Assembly (NCBI RefSeq): GCF_021502725.1
Contig: NZ_JAKFFS010000002.1
Span: 558,001-622,000, forward strand
Direction of reading: 5' to 3'
Source: Dyadobacter sp. CY345
GTDB lineage: Bacteria > Bacteroidota > Bacteroidia > Cytophagales > Spirosomataceae
DNA length: 64,000 nt
Below the pieces are notes generated by a model. It was not told where the DNA came from. It saw only the letters and a program-made list of their open reading frames with translations, and did no database searches. Below, one piece after another: positions 17,837 to 25,167 of the stretch; the stretch's first letter is position 1, and every line of letters starts with the position of its first letter. The position numbers and the translations under genes were made by a program.

Positions 17837-18580
17837 ATGCTTAAAAATATCCTCACATTTTACCGGAATCCGTATGCCGGTTTTAATACTGGAAAAACCG
17901 AGTCAATCAGGGAACGGTTAATACTATTAAAAAAGGCGTTTGTTTTTTGCCTTTGTTCCTGTATTGTCATTGTTTTATGTATCATCATTGTCATCGAAGA
18001 AATCTTAAAATCGAAGTTTAATATTTCGATAATTGAAAATCTGCATAATACATGGAATGAATTTAGAGCATGGAATTCACCTCTGGACACTTTTCTAAAA
18101 GTTAGTATTATTGGCCCATTTAGTGAAGAAGTACTTTTTCGATTACCGCTGATAACCAAATCTACTTTTCTTCGCCTGGCTATTTTTTTTGGTTGGGTGG
18201 ATTTCCTGTTTCCTGAGCTTTTTAATTTCAAATATTTGTCCTGGTCATATGGTATCGTATTACTTATCATTTTAGCAGGTATACTCGTTTCTGAGAAAAT
18301 CTCTGATCAGAACTTCCAAACTATTTTTCAGAAGAAAAGTTACAATTATATGAGCTGGGTTTTAATGGTAGCTTTTGGACTGGTTCATATCTATAATTTC
18401 ACTCCATTAAACTGGTCCTTCATTTACCTATACCCGTTTTATGTGCTTCCGCAGTTCGTATCTGGTATCGTATTTAGTTATTTGGCTATCCGATTCAATT
18501 CGCTATTATGGCCGTTTCTTTTGCACGCATCCATCAATTCAGCTAGCCAGATCCATAGATTAGTCACGGAATTGTTTTAA
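17837..18580 (+). CDS. CPBP (Abi) family intramembrane metalloprotease, copy 4
   Basis: About 247 residues from the ATG at 17837, chosen over the in-frame ATG at 17819 because it aligns MLKNILTFYRNPYAGFNTG with the starts of copies 2 and 3. Motifs are intact: SEEVLFR (E97, E98, R102), FGLVHIYNF and LLHASINSA. Copy 2 is its nearest relative (shared FTPLNWS/FVPLNWS and YLAIRFNS/YLAIRYNS segments). It is separated from copies 2-3 by the exporter genes, so the duplication was not simply tandem. The 160-base gap before it contains no further gene that I can support. Confidence 0.8.
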   Translation: MLKNILTFYRNPYAGFNTGKTESIRERLILLKKAFVFCLCSCIVIVLCIIIVIEEILKSKFNISIIENLHNTWNEFRAWNSPLDTFLKVSIIGPFSEEVLFRLPLITKSTFLRLAIFFGWVDFLFPELFNFKYLSWSYGIVLLIILAGILVSEKISDQNFQTIFQKKSYNYMSWVLMVAFGLVHIYNFTPLNWSFIYLYPFYVLPQFVSGIVFSYLAIRFNSLLWPFLLHASINSASQIHRLVTELF

Positions 18581-18795
18581 AGATTAAAATCAATAGTTCT
18601 AATTTTTTATTAAAAGTTTGCTTGCCAAAATAATGAAATGTTATGACCATGGACGGCCAGCCTTCCGTTGCTGCTCATAATTTGGAATTATCCGTTTATG
18701 CCAAATTTGATTAAAAAACTGCCTTTAAAATTAAGCGACTTTTTAACTTAGTTCTTAACTTGTTTTTTTAACATATTCGTAGCGAGAAAAGTATT

Positions 18796-18939
18796 ATGGG
18801 TCTGATAATCAATAATATAATATTTTTGTATCGAAATTTTAAAGATAGTTTCCGTATTCTGATCGTCATTTTTGCAGGCCGGTTGCTGGCAAGATATTAT
18901 CCGGATATTAAGATGTGGATATTTACTTTATTTCAGTGA
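18796..18939 (+). CDS. micropeptide 2 of a three-member family
   Basis: A 47-residue frame ending 16 bases before the start of the outer-membrane protein gene. It has an aliphatic and aromatic N-terminus (NNIIFLYRNFKDSFR), one hydrophobic stretch (ILIVIFAG) and the tail GRLLARYYPDIKMWIFTLFQ, which aligns gap-free with micropeptides 1 and 3. It is likely translated with the following gene. Its frame overlaps an artificial N-terminal extension of that gene, which is one reason automated calling would miss it. Function unknown. Confidence 0.6.
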   Translation: MGLIINNIIFLYRNFKDSFRILIVIFAGRLLARYYPDIKMWIFTLFQ

Positions 18940-18955
18940 AAACCAGAAAGCGTAT

Positions 18956-20881
18956 ATGGTCAGGAGTGAAAAATTATATTTTTTCTGTTTCACGTTTTTT
19001 GTAATGACGACACAGTGCTTTGCACAAATCAGGCATGTTACGGGAGAGGTAAAAGACTTAACGGGCGAGCCGGTTTCATTGGCTTCCGTAAAAATTGATC
19101 GCGGGACTAAGGGCACACTAACCGACGAAAAAGGGATTTTTGATTTAAAAATGAGAGAATCCGATGTGCAGATATTGATCATAACTGCCGTCGGATTTCA
19201 GACGCAGCGTGTGCGATTGAATGGCCGTATGAAAAATATTTCTATTGTTCTTGAACCGGATATAAAACAACTGGAAACGATTGTCATTTTTCCGGATGGT
19301 TCTTTAAAAGCTTTGCTTACGAAGGCTTACAGGAAAATTGTTGATAACTATCCTCAAAACCCATTGGAATTAGTGGGATTTTACAGATCCTACCATAAAT
19401 CAGCTCAAAATAACCGGTATCTGAATTTTACCGAATCATCCTTACGTATACAACAGAGCGGATACGAGCACTCAAATCAGGATGCGCAAGTGGAGGTGCT
19501 CAAATTAAAAAATCTCGTATTGCCTCACAGAGATAGTGTGGATAATGTGCGATATTTTGGTGGTGCGTTTATGGCGAATTGGAATGACCCGGTTAAAATG
19601 AGAGCGACATTTTTGAATCCAGCGCATTTTGAGAAACGATTCAGCTATCATTTGGAATCTATTTCAACTTACAACCATGGGGAAGATTCTGTTTATGTCG
19701 TTCGCTTCAATTCCACTGACAGGGAGGAAACAAAGGAAGGTAGAATCTGGATTGATAAAAAGACTCTGGCCTACAAAATAATTGAATGGAAAGACAGCGA
19801 TCCAAAAAATGTTAATCCGCTGATCCCGTTGAAGAGACTTACAAGAAACTACCTGACGCTTTATGGCTATCAGAATCAAAGATATGTCCTGAAATATACT
19901 GCGATAAAAGGAACGAACCACAACAAGAAAACCGGTCAGGATATTGATTATGCACTGGAATTTATTACTTCTGCAATTAATTTTGGCCGGGACATTACAC
20001 CAATACCATTAGGAAAACGGCTTCAATTTGGTGAACTGTTTTCCGAAATAAAAAGCAGTAACCATGTAAGTTTTGAGGACGAGTATGCGACAACTGAACT
20101 TGATTCAATATTAAGATTAGAAAGGCTTGTGATTTCAAAAGAGAGAATTTCGGCAGACGATTATGGCAGTTTGGATTTATTTAAAATGAACACCAAAGCC
20201 AAAGTATACAAGGTAGCAAAGCGACTAATGGTCAGCTACGCGCTACATACGACGTTCTTTAAATCTCCGGGCAAAGGGCTTGTCTGGTTAGGTCATGTTG
20301 GTGATACAAATAAAAACGCCTTTGAAATTCCTGGATCCCGCATTATTCCGGCAGGCATGTTCAGCATTGGATATGAGCTGACACCCTACAAGTTATTAAA
20401 AATCGATTTTGTTGAAGAATTATTTGCATCCGATATTTACAAATCAACAGCAATCAAATTTTATCAATATTTCCTGATAAAGCCGAAAGGAAATCCGCTG
20501 TTTTTGTCGGCCTCGCTAGGGCTATCGGCAGGTAAAAATGCTTTGTATGTGGGCAGATTGACAGATGCCCAAGGCCTGGTTATTAGTGGAGAAGTTTTGA
20601 AAAATACCCCAAAAGTTTATCTGGGAGATCAATATGTAAGTGGTTTAGCAAGTGCGGGTCTGGAATACCGCAAAAAGCGACTTTCTTATTTTTCCGAGCT
20701 GAATTACACCCAGAATCTCCGCCGGAAAGAAATTCTGGTTCTCAGGGAGAATAGAAATTTTTGGGTTACTAAGAATATCGTTACAGATTATCCGTCCAAT
20801 GATATTTTGATTACGCCTGCGAATATCCGTGTTGCAGTTTCTCCTATGTCGATCACATGTGGTGTCCGAATGAGACTTTGA
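18956..20881 (+). CDS. outer-membrane protein with carboxypeptidase-like regulatory domain (DUF5686-like)
   Basis: About 641 residues from the ATG at 18956, the start that gives a proper signal peptide (VRSEKLYFFCFTFFVMTTQC, then FAQ). A CarboxypepD_reg-like beta domain follows at about residues 25-110 (VTGEVKDLTGEPVSLASVKI; GTLTDEKGIFDL; TAVGFQTQRVRL), then a region like the DUF5686/CarbopepD_reg_2 outer-membrane proteins (ALLTKAYRKIVDNYPQNP, LVGFYRSYHK) and a C-terminal barrel-like half. It is flanked on both sides by micropeptides of one family. It may be a surface receptor or an outer-membrane component for the exported peptides; this is inference from position alone. Confidence 0.7.
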   Translation: MVRSEKLYFFCFTFFVMTTQCFAQIRHVTGEVKDLTGEPVSLASVKIDRGTKGTLTDEKGIFDLKMRESDVQILIITAVGFQTQRVRLNGRMKNISIVLEPDIKQLETIVIFPDGSLKALLTKAYRKIVDNYPQNPLELVGFYRSYHKSAQNNRYLNFTESSLRIQQSGYEHSNQDAQVEVLKLKNLVLPHRDSVDNVRYFGGAFMANWNDPVKMRATFLNPAHFEKRFSYHLESISTYNHGEDSVYVVRFNSTDREETKEGRIWIDKKTLAYKIIEWKDSDPKNVNPLIPLKRLTRNYLTLYGYQNQRYVLKYTAIKGTNHNKKTGQDIDYALEFITSAINFGRDITPIPLGKRLQFGELFSEIKSSNHVSFEDEYATTELDSILRLERLVISKERISADDYGSLDLFKMNTKAKVYKVAKRLMVSYALHTTFFKSPGKGLVWLGHVGDTNKNAFEIPGSRIIPAGMFSIGYELTPYKLLKIDFVEELFASDIYKSTAIKFYQYFLIKPKGNPLFLSASLGLSAGKNALYVGRLTDAQGLVISGEVLKNTPKVYLGDQYVSGLASAGLEYRKKRLSYFSELNYTQNLRRKEILVLRENRNFWVTKNIVTDYPSNDILITPANIRVAVSPMSITCGVRMRL

Positions 20882-20939
20882 TTTTCAGTTAGTTGCAACG
20901 AAATTATTTAATTATGGATTTTAGGTAAACAGCTAAATA

Positions 20940-21071
20940 ATGATCATGAACCGTACAAATCTTCAATCGCTCAAAATCGCAACCCGCGTTGTAATTATTA
21001 TTTTCGGCGGTCGTTTTTTGATGAAATATTATCCGGGAATAAAGAGCTGGGTGTTGTCATTTTTTTTGTGA
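20940..21071 (+). CDS. micropeptide 3 of a three-member family
   Basis: A 43-residue frame from ATG 20940 (41 residues from ATG 20946), 58 bases after the outer-membrane protein stop. A polar N-terminus (NRTNLQSLKIATR) is followed by a hydrophobic stretch (VVIIIFGG) and the tail GRFLMKYYPGIKSWVLSFFL, which aligns without gaps with micropeptides 1 and 2. Position after the same outer-membrane gene that micropeptide 2 precedes supports a shared role. Function unknown. Confidence 0.58.
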   Translation: MIMNRTNLQSLKIATRVVIIIFGGRFLMKYYPGIKSWVLSFFL

Positions 21072-21140
21072 AATACCGAACCAGTGAATCGTCAATCCTA
21101 AATTATTTCCTCTTAGGTTTTAACAAGCTTTTAGTTATTA

Positions 21141-21148
21141 TACATTTG
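21141..21148 (+). promoter_or_regulatory. candidate -7 box of the methyltransferase gene
   Basis: TACATTTG fits TAnnTTTG, 32 bases before the ATG at 21181. It suggests that the methyltransferase has its own promoter and is not simply the tail of the peptide cluster. Confidence 0.4.
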
Positions 21149-21180
21149 TAACTGTTAGCCATTATTAAAATTAAAGCCGT

Positions 21181-21972
21181 ATGCAATCAGCGCCTGACAG
21201 TATTCGTGATATATTTTATAACCACACAGGAAACCTTATCCATAAGTGGGACCACTATTTTGACATTTATGAAAAATATTTTTCGAAATATCGGGGTCAA
21301 AAGATCAACATTTTAGAGATCGGTATTTCTCACGGCGGTTCGCTGCAATTGTGGAAGAAATATTTTGGTGCGCATGTCCACATTTATGCAATCGACATCA
21401 ATCCGGATTGTAAGAAGTTGCAGGAGGAAAATACCACGATTTTTATCGGTTCTCAAAGTGACAAAGATTTTTTAGGTCATGTGGCTAGCCAGTTGCCGGA
21501 ACTTGATTTTGTTATTGACGATGGCGGGCACACAATGGATCAGCAGCTGGTATCCTTTGAAATGTTATATATGAAAGTAAAAGAGGGCGGGCTGTATATC
21601 GTTGAAGATACACACACATCTTACTGGGACGAATTTCATGGAGGTCTGAGAAATCCTGGTTCTTTTATTGAAAAATCGAAAGATCTGGTTGATTCAATTT
21701 ATGACCATCATGTGGTTGACAAAAGTAAAATACGGATCGATGAAATCACGCGCCATATCAACTGCATATCGTTCTACGACTCCATTGTCGTTTTTGAAAA
21801 AGAATTACGAAAACAGCCTTTTCATAAGCAGATCGGCAGGAAAACAATTACACCTTATGAGCCTGTTGAGTTAAAAAAGAAAACACTTTTGGATTCGATA
21901 AAAGGGATTTTCAAAAAGGAGGAAGCACATCCGTTTTCTCTTAACGATGGTGGAATTGAGGAAATTAAATAA
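21181..21972 (+). CDS. class I SAM-dependent methyltransferase (CmcI/MycE-like)
   Basis: A 263-residue cytosolic enzyme. The SAM-binding motif I is ILEIGISHGGSLQLWKKYFG (about residues 43-62), followed by the acidic strand VHIYAIDINPDC and the metal/active-site region DFVIDDGGHTMDQQLVSFEM. VEDTHTSYWDEF follows. This pattern fits the group of small-molecule and sugar O-methyltransferases related to macrocin O-methyltransferase and CmcI. The substrate is unknown; a surface glycan or lipid is likely but unproven. The C-terminal 50 residues are Lys-rich. It has its own probable promoter and a strong terminator. Confidence 0.82.
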   Translation: MQSAPDSIRDIFYNHTGNLIHKWDHYFDIYEKYFSKYRGQKINILEIGISHGGSLQLWKKYFGAHVHIYAIDINPDCKKLQEENTTIFIGSQSDKDFLGHVASQLPELDFVIDDGGHTMDQQLVSFEMLYMKVKEGGLYIVEDTHTSYWDEFHGGLRNPGSFIEKSKDLVDSIYDHHVVDKSKIRIDEITRHINCISFYDSIVVFEKELRKQPFHKQIGRKTITPYEPVELKKKTLLDSIKGIFKKEEAHPFSLNDGGIEEIK

Positions 21973-22000
21973 GTTTTTTAATTCTGGTCGCCGTTATCAC

Positions 22001-22044
22001 AAAAAGCAGCCGGTTAAGATTTTATGCTTAACCGGCTGCTTTTT
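22001..22044. terminator. bidirectional terminator between methyltransferase and aguA
   Basis: A perfect 18-bp stem (AAAAAGCAGCCGGTTAAG with its complement) and an 8-base loop between two convergent genes; A and T runs at the two ends provide tails on both strands. Confidence 0.9.
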
Positions 22045-22061
22045 GTATACAGATCAAAACT

Positions 22062-23120
22062 TTAAACCAGTGGTTCCTGCTGGCTCAAACAGTGAAAACT
22101 GCCTTGTCCCCAGATAATTTCAGTGGCATCCAAAGGAATTATTTTCCGGTCAGGCATTGCTTTTTCCAGAATATCAATCGCAATCTGGTCGTTTGGATTA
22201 TTGAAAACCGGAACGATCACGCCCGCATTACACATCAGAAAATTGACATAAGAACCCGGTGTCCGGAAGTCATCGATGATAACTGCTTTTGGCATAGGTA
22301 TTTCGATGATATTCAGTTGTTTTCCATTCAACAAACGCATCTCCTTCATCATTTTAAGATTGGTCTGAAGAATATCAAAATTTTCATCATGCGGATCATT
22401 TTCTACTGCTGCAATCACCGTGTCCTCGCTGATGAAACGCGTCGTATCGTCAATATGTCCGTCAGTGTCGTCACCAGCAATGCCGGCTTCAACCCAGAGA
22501 ACCTGTTCAGCTCCGTAATAATCATACAGATACTGCTCAATTTCCGTCTGATTTAAATGCGCGTTACGGTTTTGATTCAGCAGACATGATTTGCTGGTGA
22601 GAATAGTGCCAGCGCCATTGAATTCAACAGAACCGCCTTCCATAATGATTCCGGGCGTGACACTTGGCAAGTTCAGATATTTAGCAATCGCCTGCGGCGT
22701 GCGATTGTCATCGTCATAAGGAGGATATTTGCCACCCCAGGCGTTATGGCCCCAGTCAACGATCATCTTTTCTTTTGTACCCGGGTTGATCAAAAAAGCA
22801 GGTCCGTGGTCCCGGCACCAGGCGTCATTCGTAGGTTTGATAACAAATTCTATTTTAGACAAATCCACGCCGATGCCATCAAGCGAGTTTGTAATAAAAT
22901 CTTTCAGGTTTTCATCGTTTGCCACGATACCGACATTTTCCCCCTGGCTTATGGCCTTGATGAAAGCAAGATATTGCGGATACATTTTTTTCAGCCTGTC
23001 ACCCTGCCAGGAAGCTTCGTTATGTGGAAATGTCAGCCACGTGGCTCGGTGTGGGTGCCATTCGGCTGGAAATGTAAATCCTGATGCTTTGGGCGTCGAT
23101 GAAAGATTGTTTTGTGACAC
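22062..23120 (-). CDS. aguA: agmatine deiminase
   Basis: A 352-residue enzyme of the peptidyl-arginine-deiminase-like (guanidino-group-modifying) family that converts agmatine to N-carbamoylputrescine and ammonia. Seen: AEWHPHRATWLTFPHN at the N-terminus, AWCRDHGPAFL, the acidic/His catalytic region GDDTDGHIDDTTRF (about residues 215-230) and the catalytic Cys in GSFHCLSQQEP at the C-terminus. Length and motif order are those of AguA. The frame opens with GTG at 23120. Its pathway partner AguB is encoded about 9 kb away on the same strand, at the other side of the SusC/SusD locus. Confidence 0.94.
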   Translation of the reverse strand: MSQNNLSSTPKASGFTFPAEWHPHRATWLTFPHNEASWQGDRLKKMYPQYLAFIKAISQGENVGIVANDENLKDFITNSLDGIGVDLSKIEFVIKPTNDAWCRDHGPAFLINPGTKEKMIVDWGHNAWGGKYPPYDDDNRTPQAIAKYLNLPSVTPGIIMEGGSVEFNGAGTILTSKSCLLNQNRNAHLNQTEIEQYLYDYYGAEQVLWVEAGIAGDDTDGHIDDTTRFISEDTVIAAVENDPHDENFDILQTNLKMMKEMRLLNGKQLNIIEIPMPKAVIIDDFRTPGSYVNFLMCNAGVIVPVFNNPNDQIAIDILEKAMPDRKIIPLDATEIIWGQGSFHCLSQQEPLV

Positions 23121-23259
23121 GATGGTATTGGATATGAATTGCTGAAATTACTTCAAATTAAGGTGCAAAGGTCGCAAAGGTTTTTGAAATCGTTTTAAAA
23201 AATAGCGCGATGAAATGCCAAATTCGCTTATATCATCAAAAATCTTTCTCTTAAAACAA

Positions 23260-23290
23260 AAAATCCAAACACCTCGCGGGTTTGGATTTT
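23260..23290 (-). terminator. terminator of the Hint-protein gene
   Basis: An 11-bp stem (AAAATCCAAAC with GTTTGGATTTT) closes on a 9-base loop. On the minus strand it runs into a U-rich tail (TTTTTTGTTTT), about 30 bases past the stop at 23322. Confidence 0.8.
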
Positions 23291-23321
23291 TTTTCAAAAC
23301 GTTGATTAAAGTAAATAGGCG

Positions 23322-23921
23322 TTAATTATTTGATACAAGAACGTTTTCCACTAAATAAGATCCGTCTTCTGTTGTCAGATTATAAGCAATCTCAACTTTG
23401 CGCGCATTGGCCTGTACAATTCCGACTTTCCAGGAAGATACCTTTCCAGTTGAAGGTTCGTAATGATACAACACATCATTTTTTGATAATTGTTTCATTG
23501 TTTTATTTCCCTTTTTCGTCTGCACCTGATGCTGAGGCGTTGCTTCCAGAAGCAGGGCAGGGACAAGCGGCCAGGATTCTTTGGAGACCGAAGATTCGTT
23601 GACGGGTCGCAGGTATACTGCCGTTAAAGCTGCATTTGGGTTATCATAAACTTCCACTGCTTTTACCTTCGTTTCTCTACTTTTACCCTTCCGGCAGGTT
23701 TTTACCTTTTCCCCAACTTTTACTTCTCGTATAGGCTTGACAGTTCCGTCGGCCATGGTTACTGTTGCATTTGCGCAAAAATATCTATCCTGCTTTTTTT
23801 CTTTTGCCGAAACCTTTTGGGCAACTTCCGTTTTTAACGTAGCAGTTTCGCCATTTTTAGTCTGAGCTATTGCAGCAAAAGACAGCAGAGAAAGAAATGG
23901 AATAATGATCGCTTTGCGCAT
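23322..23921 (-). CDS. secreted stand-alone Hint-domain protein
   Basis: A 199-residue protein with a signal peptide (residues 1-19, ending AAIAQ) and a spacer of about 30 charged residues. From about residue 48 it is a Hint (hedgehog/intein) fold: block A CANATVTMADGTVKPIREV beginning with Cys and followed by VKVGEKVKT; block B EATPQHQVQTKKG with the T-x-x-H pattern; L-x-x-ND; and a C-terminal block YNLTTEDGSYLVENVLVSNN that ends at Asn. Nothing follows the final Asn, so there is no C-extein. It sits directly downstream of the AEC permease (10 bases). Self-cleavage or adduct formation at the Cys is possible from the family; the real role is unknown. Confidence 0.75.
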   Translation of the reverse strand: MRKAIIIPFLSLLSFAAIAQTKNGETATLKTEVAQKVSAKEKKQDRYFCANATVTMADGTVKPIREVKVGEKVKTCRKGKSRETKVKAVEVYDNPNAALTAVYLRPVNESSVSKESWPLVPALLLEATPQHQVQTKKGNKTMKQLSKNDVLYHYEPSTGKVSSWKVGIVQANARKVEIAYNLTTEDGSYLVENVLVSNN

Positions 23922-23931
23922 AACAGTTTAC

Positions 23932-25026
23932 TTAGGCTTTTGAAACTCGTACGAATACTTTACTGAAAAGGTTAGGTAATCCGCCAAGGACAATCAAGAC
24001 GACTCCTGCAATAATCAAAGTTGACATGTGCGTGAAATAAGCGCCGGTTGTCAAAATACCGAGAATTAAAATCGTTGAGAACGGAAGCGAAAATGCAAGC
24101 AACAATACGGCAAGTTCCATATCAAACGTTCTCTTCTCTTTTGGTAATCCCATGGCATCTTCACGCAAATTGAAAGCGGAGATATGCGCCAAAGGCCAGA
24201 AACTTGCGGCACTCAAAGGAATGACAATGGCAAGCAGAATCATGGACTGATCGGTGATATTCAAAACATAAATCATTCCGGCGCTGATCAGCATTGTGCT
24301 GCCAGCTCTGAACAAAAGAATACTTGCGACGATACGTTTTTTTCCTTCTTTAAGTTGTACTGCAAGGCCGATGAAAACCAGAACAAGCGGGGTCATCATG
24401 GCACTCGTTTTGTCAAAAATTTCAGTGATTACAAAGGGTAGTGTAGAATAGTTAATCCCAACGCTTAATAGAACAATGGCAAGAATGATCAGTACGTTAA
24501 TAGGCTCCTGAAGCATATTTCCGAACAAACTTTTAAGTTTTCCTCCCAATTTGGTTTCCTTGTCCTGGCTGTTTTTCAGGAACATGTTCATCGCCAGAAT
24601 GTAAAGAGAAATAAGAACGAAAAACTTGTTTCCTACGTCGGCCAAGGCGGCAATTGCCAGACTCTTTTCACCTAGAAATTCGGCGATAAAAGGGAAACAG
24701 GAAAGGCCCGGAGCCAGCGATGGAATTAACATCATCAGCGTTCTGCCGGTTGGACTGTTTTTTTCAATACCGAAAAGCGCAAAAGCGAGTGGTGCAGAAA
24801 AAAACATAAGAAAGTTAAACACCAATGTCACAAGCGGAATGATGATCATCGATGAGTCCATTTCAATCTTCATCAGCGAGATAAAGATCGTGGATGGCAA
24901 AGCAACAGAAAGAATGATCTCTTTAATACCGTTGGTTTGCTCCTTACTTTTAAACTTCCCGCGGAGAAGTAATCCCAATGCAATCAGTAAAAGTAAAGTA
25001 ATGGTTTTTTGTAAGGCATCACTCAT
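23932..25026 (-). CDS. AEC-family permease
   Basis: A 364-residue integral membrane protein with about ten hydrophobic helices (for example LLLLIALGLLLRGKFKSKEQ; PLVTLVFNFLMFFSAPLAFA; LTTGAYFTHMSTLIIAGVVL). It follows the auxin-efflux-carrier/AEC layout, two five-helix halves with a charged central loop near residues 150-170 (LKNSQDKETKLGGKL). Family members move organic acids or amino-acid-derived compounds. It lies after the exported aminotransferase and before the Hint protein in the same direction, so it may handle the aminotransferase's substrate or product (inference). ATG start at 25026. Confidence 0.8.
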   Translation of the reverse strand: MSDALQKTITLLLLIALGLLLRGKFKSKEQTNGIKEIILSVALPSTIFISLMKIEMDSSMIIIPLVTLVFNFLMFFSAPLAFALFGIEKNSPTGRTLMMLIPSLAPGLSCFPFIAEFLGEKSLAIAALADVGNKFFVLISLYILAMNMFLKNSQDKETKLGGKLKSLFGNMLQEPINVLIILAIVLLSVGINYSTLPFVITEIFDKTSAMMTPLVLVFIGLAVQLKEGKKRIVASILLFRAGSTMLISAGMIYVLNITDQSMILLAIVIPLSAASFWPLAHISAFNLREDAMGLPKEKRTFDMELAVLLLAFSLPFSTILILGILTTGAYFTHMSTLIIAGVVLIVLGGLPNLFSKVFVRVSKA

Positions 25027-25094
25027 GGTTAAAGCTTTTTATTGACTGGATGCCGGATGTTATCCAGCGTATTAAAAATGATTAGAAAAAGTAT

Positions 25095-25149
25095 TGGCTG
25101 GTTTTCAGAAACAGATATCCGGTTGGATAAACGTCAGGAAAACCAGCCA
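25095..25149 (-). terminator. hairpin downstream of the exported aminotransferase
   Basis: A perfect 12-bp stem (TGGCTGGTTTTC with GAAAACCAGCCA) around a 31-base loop; the minus strand continues TACTTTTTC. It may be a partial terminator between the aminotransferase and the AEC gene. Confidence 0.6.
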
Positions 25150-25167
25150 TTTTTCAGTAAGCAATAA

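Noticed and set aside
12750..18580. Prenyl (CAAX) processing by the CPBP proteases
   Set aside because: There are no CAAX-type C-termini among the cluster peptides and no prenyltransferase gene; the bacteriocin-associated branch is more fitting.
22092..23145. Several plus-strand frames of 112-154 residues opposite aguA
   Set aside because: They are shadows of a well-supported gene; none has domain motifs or a plausible start.
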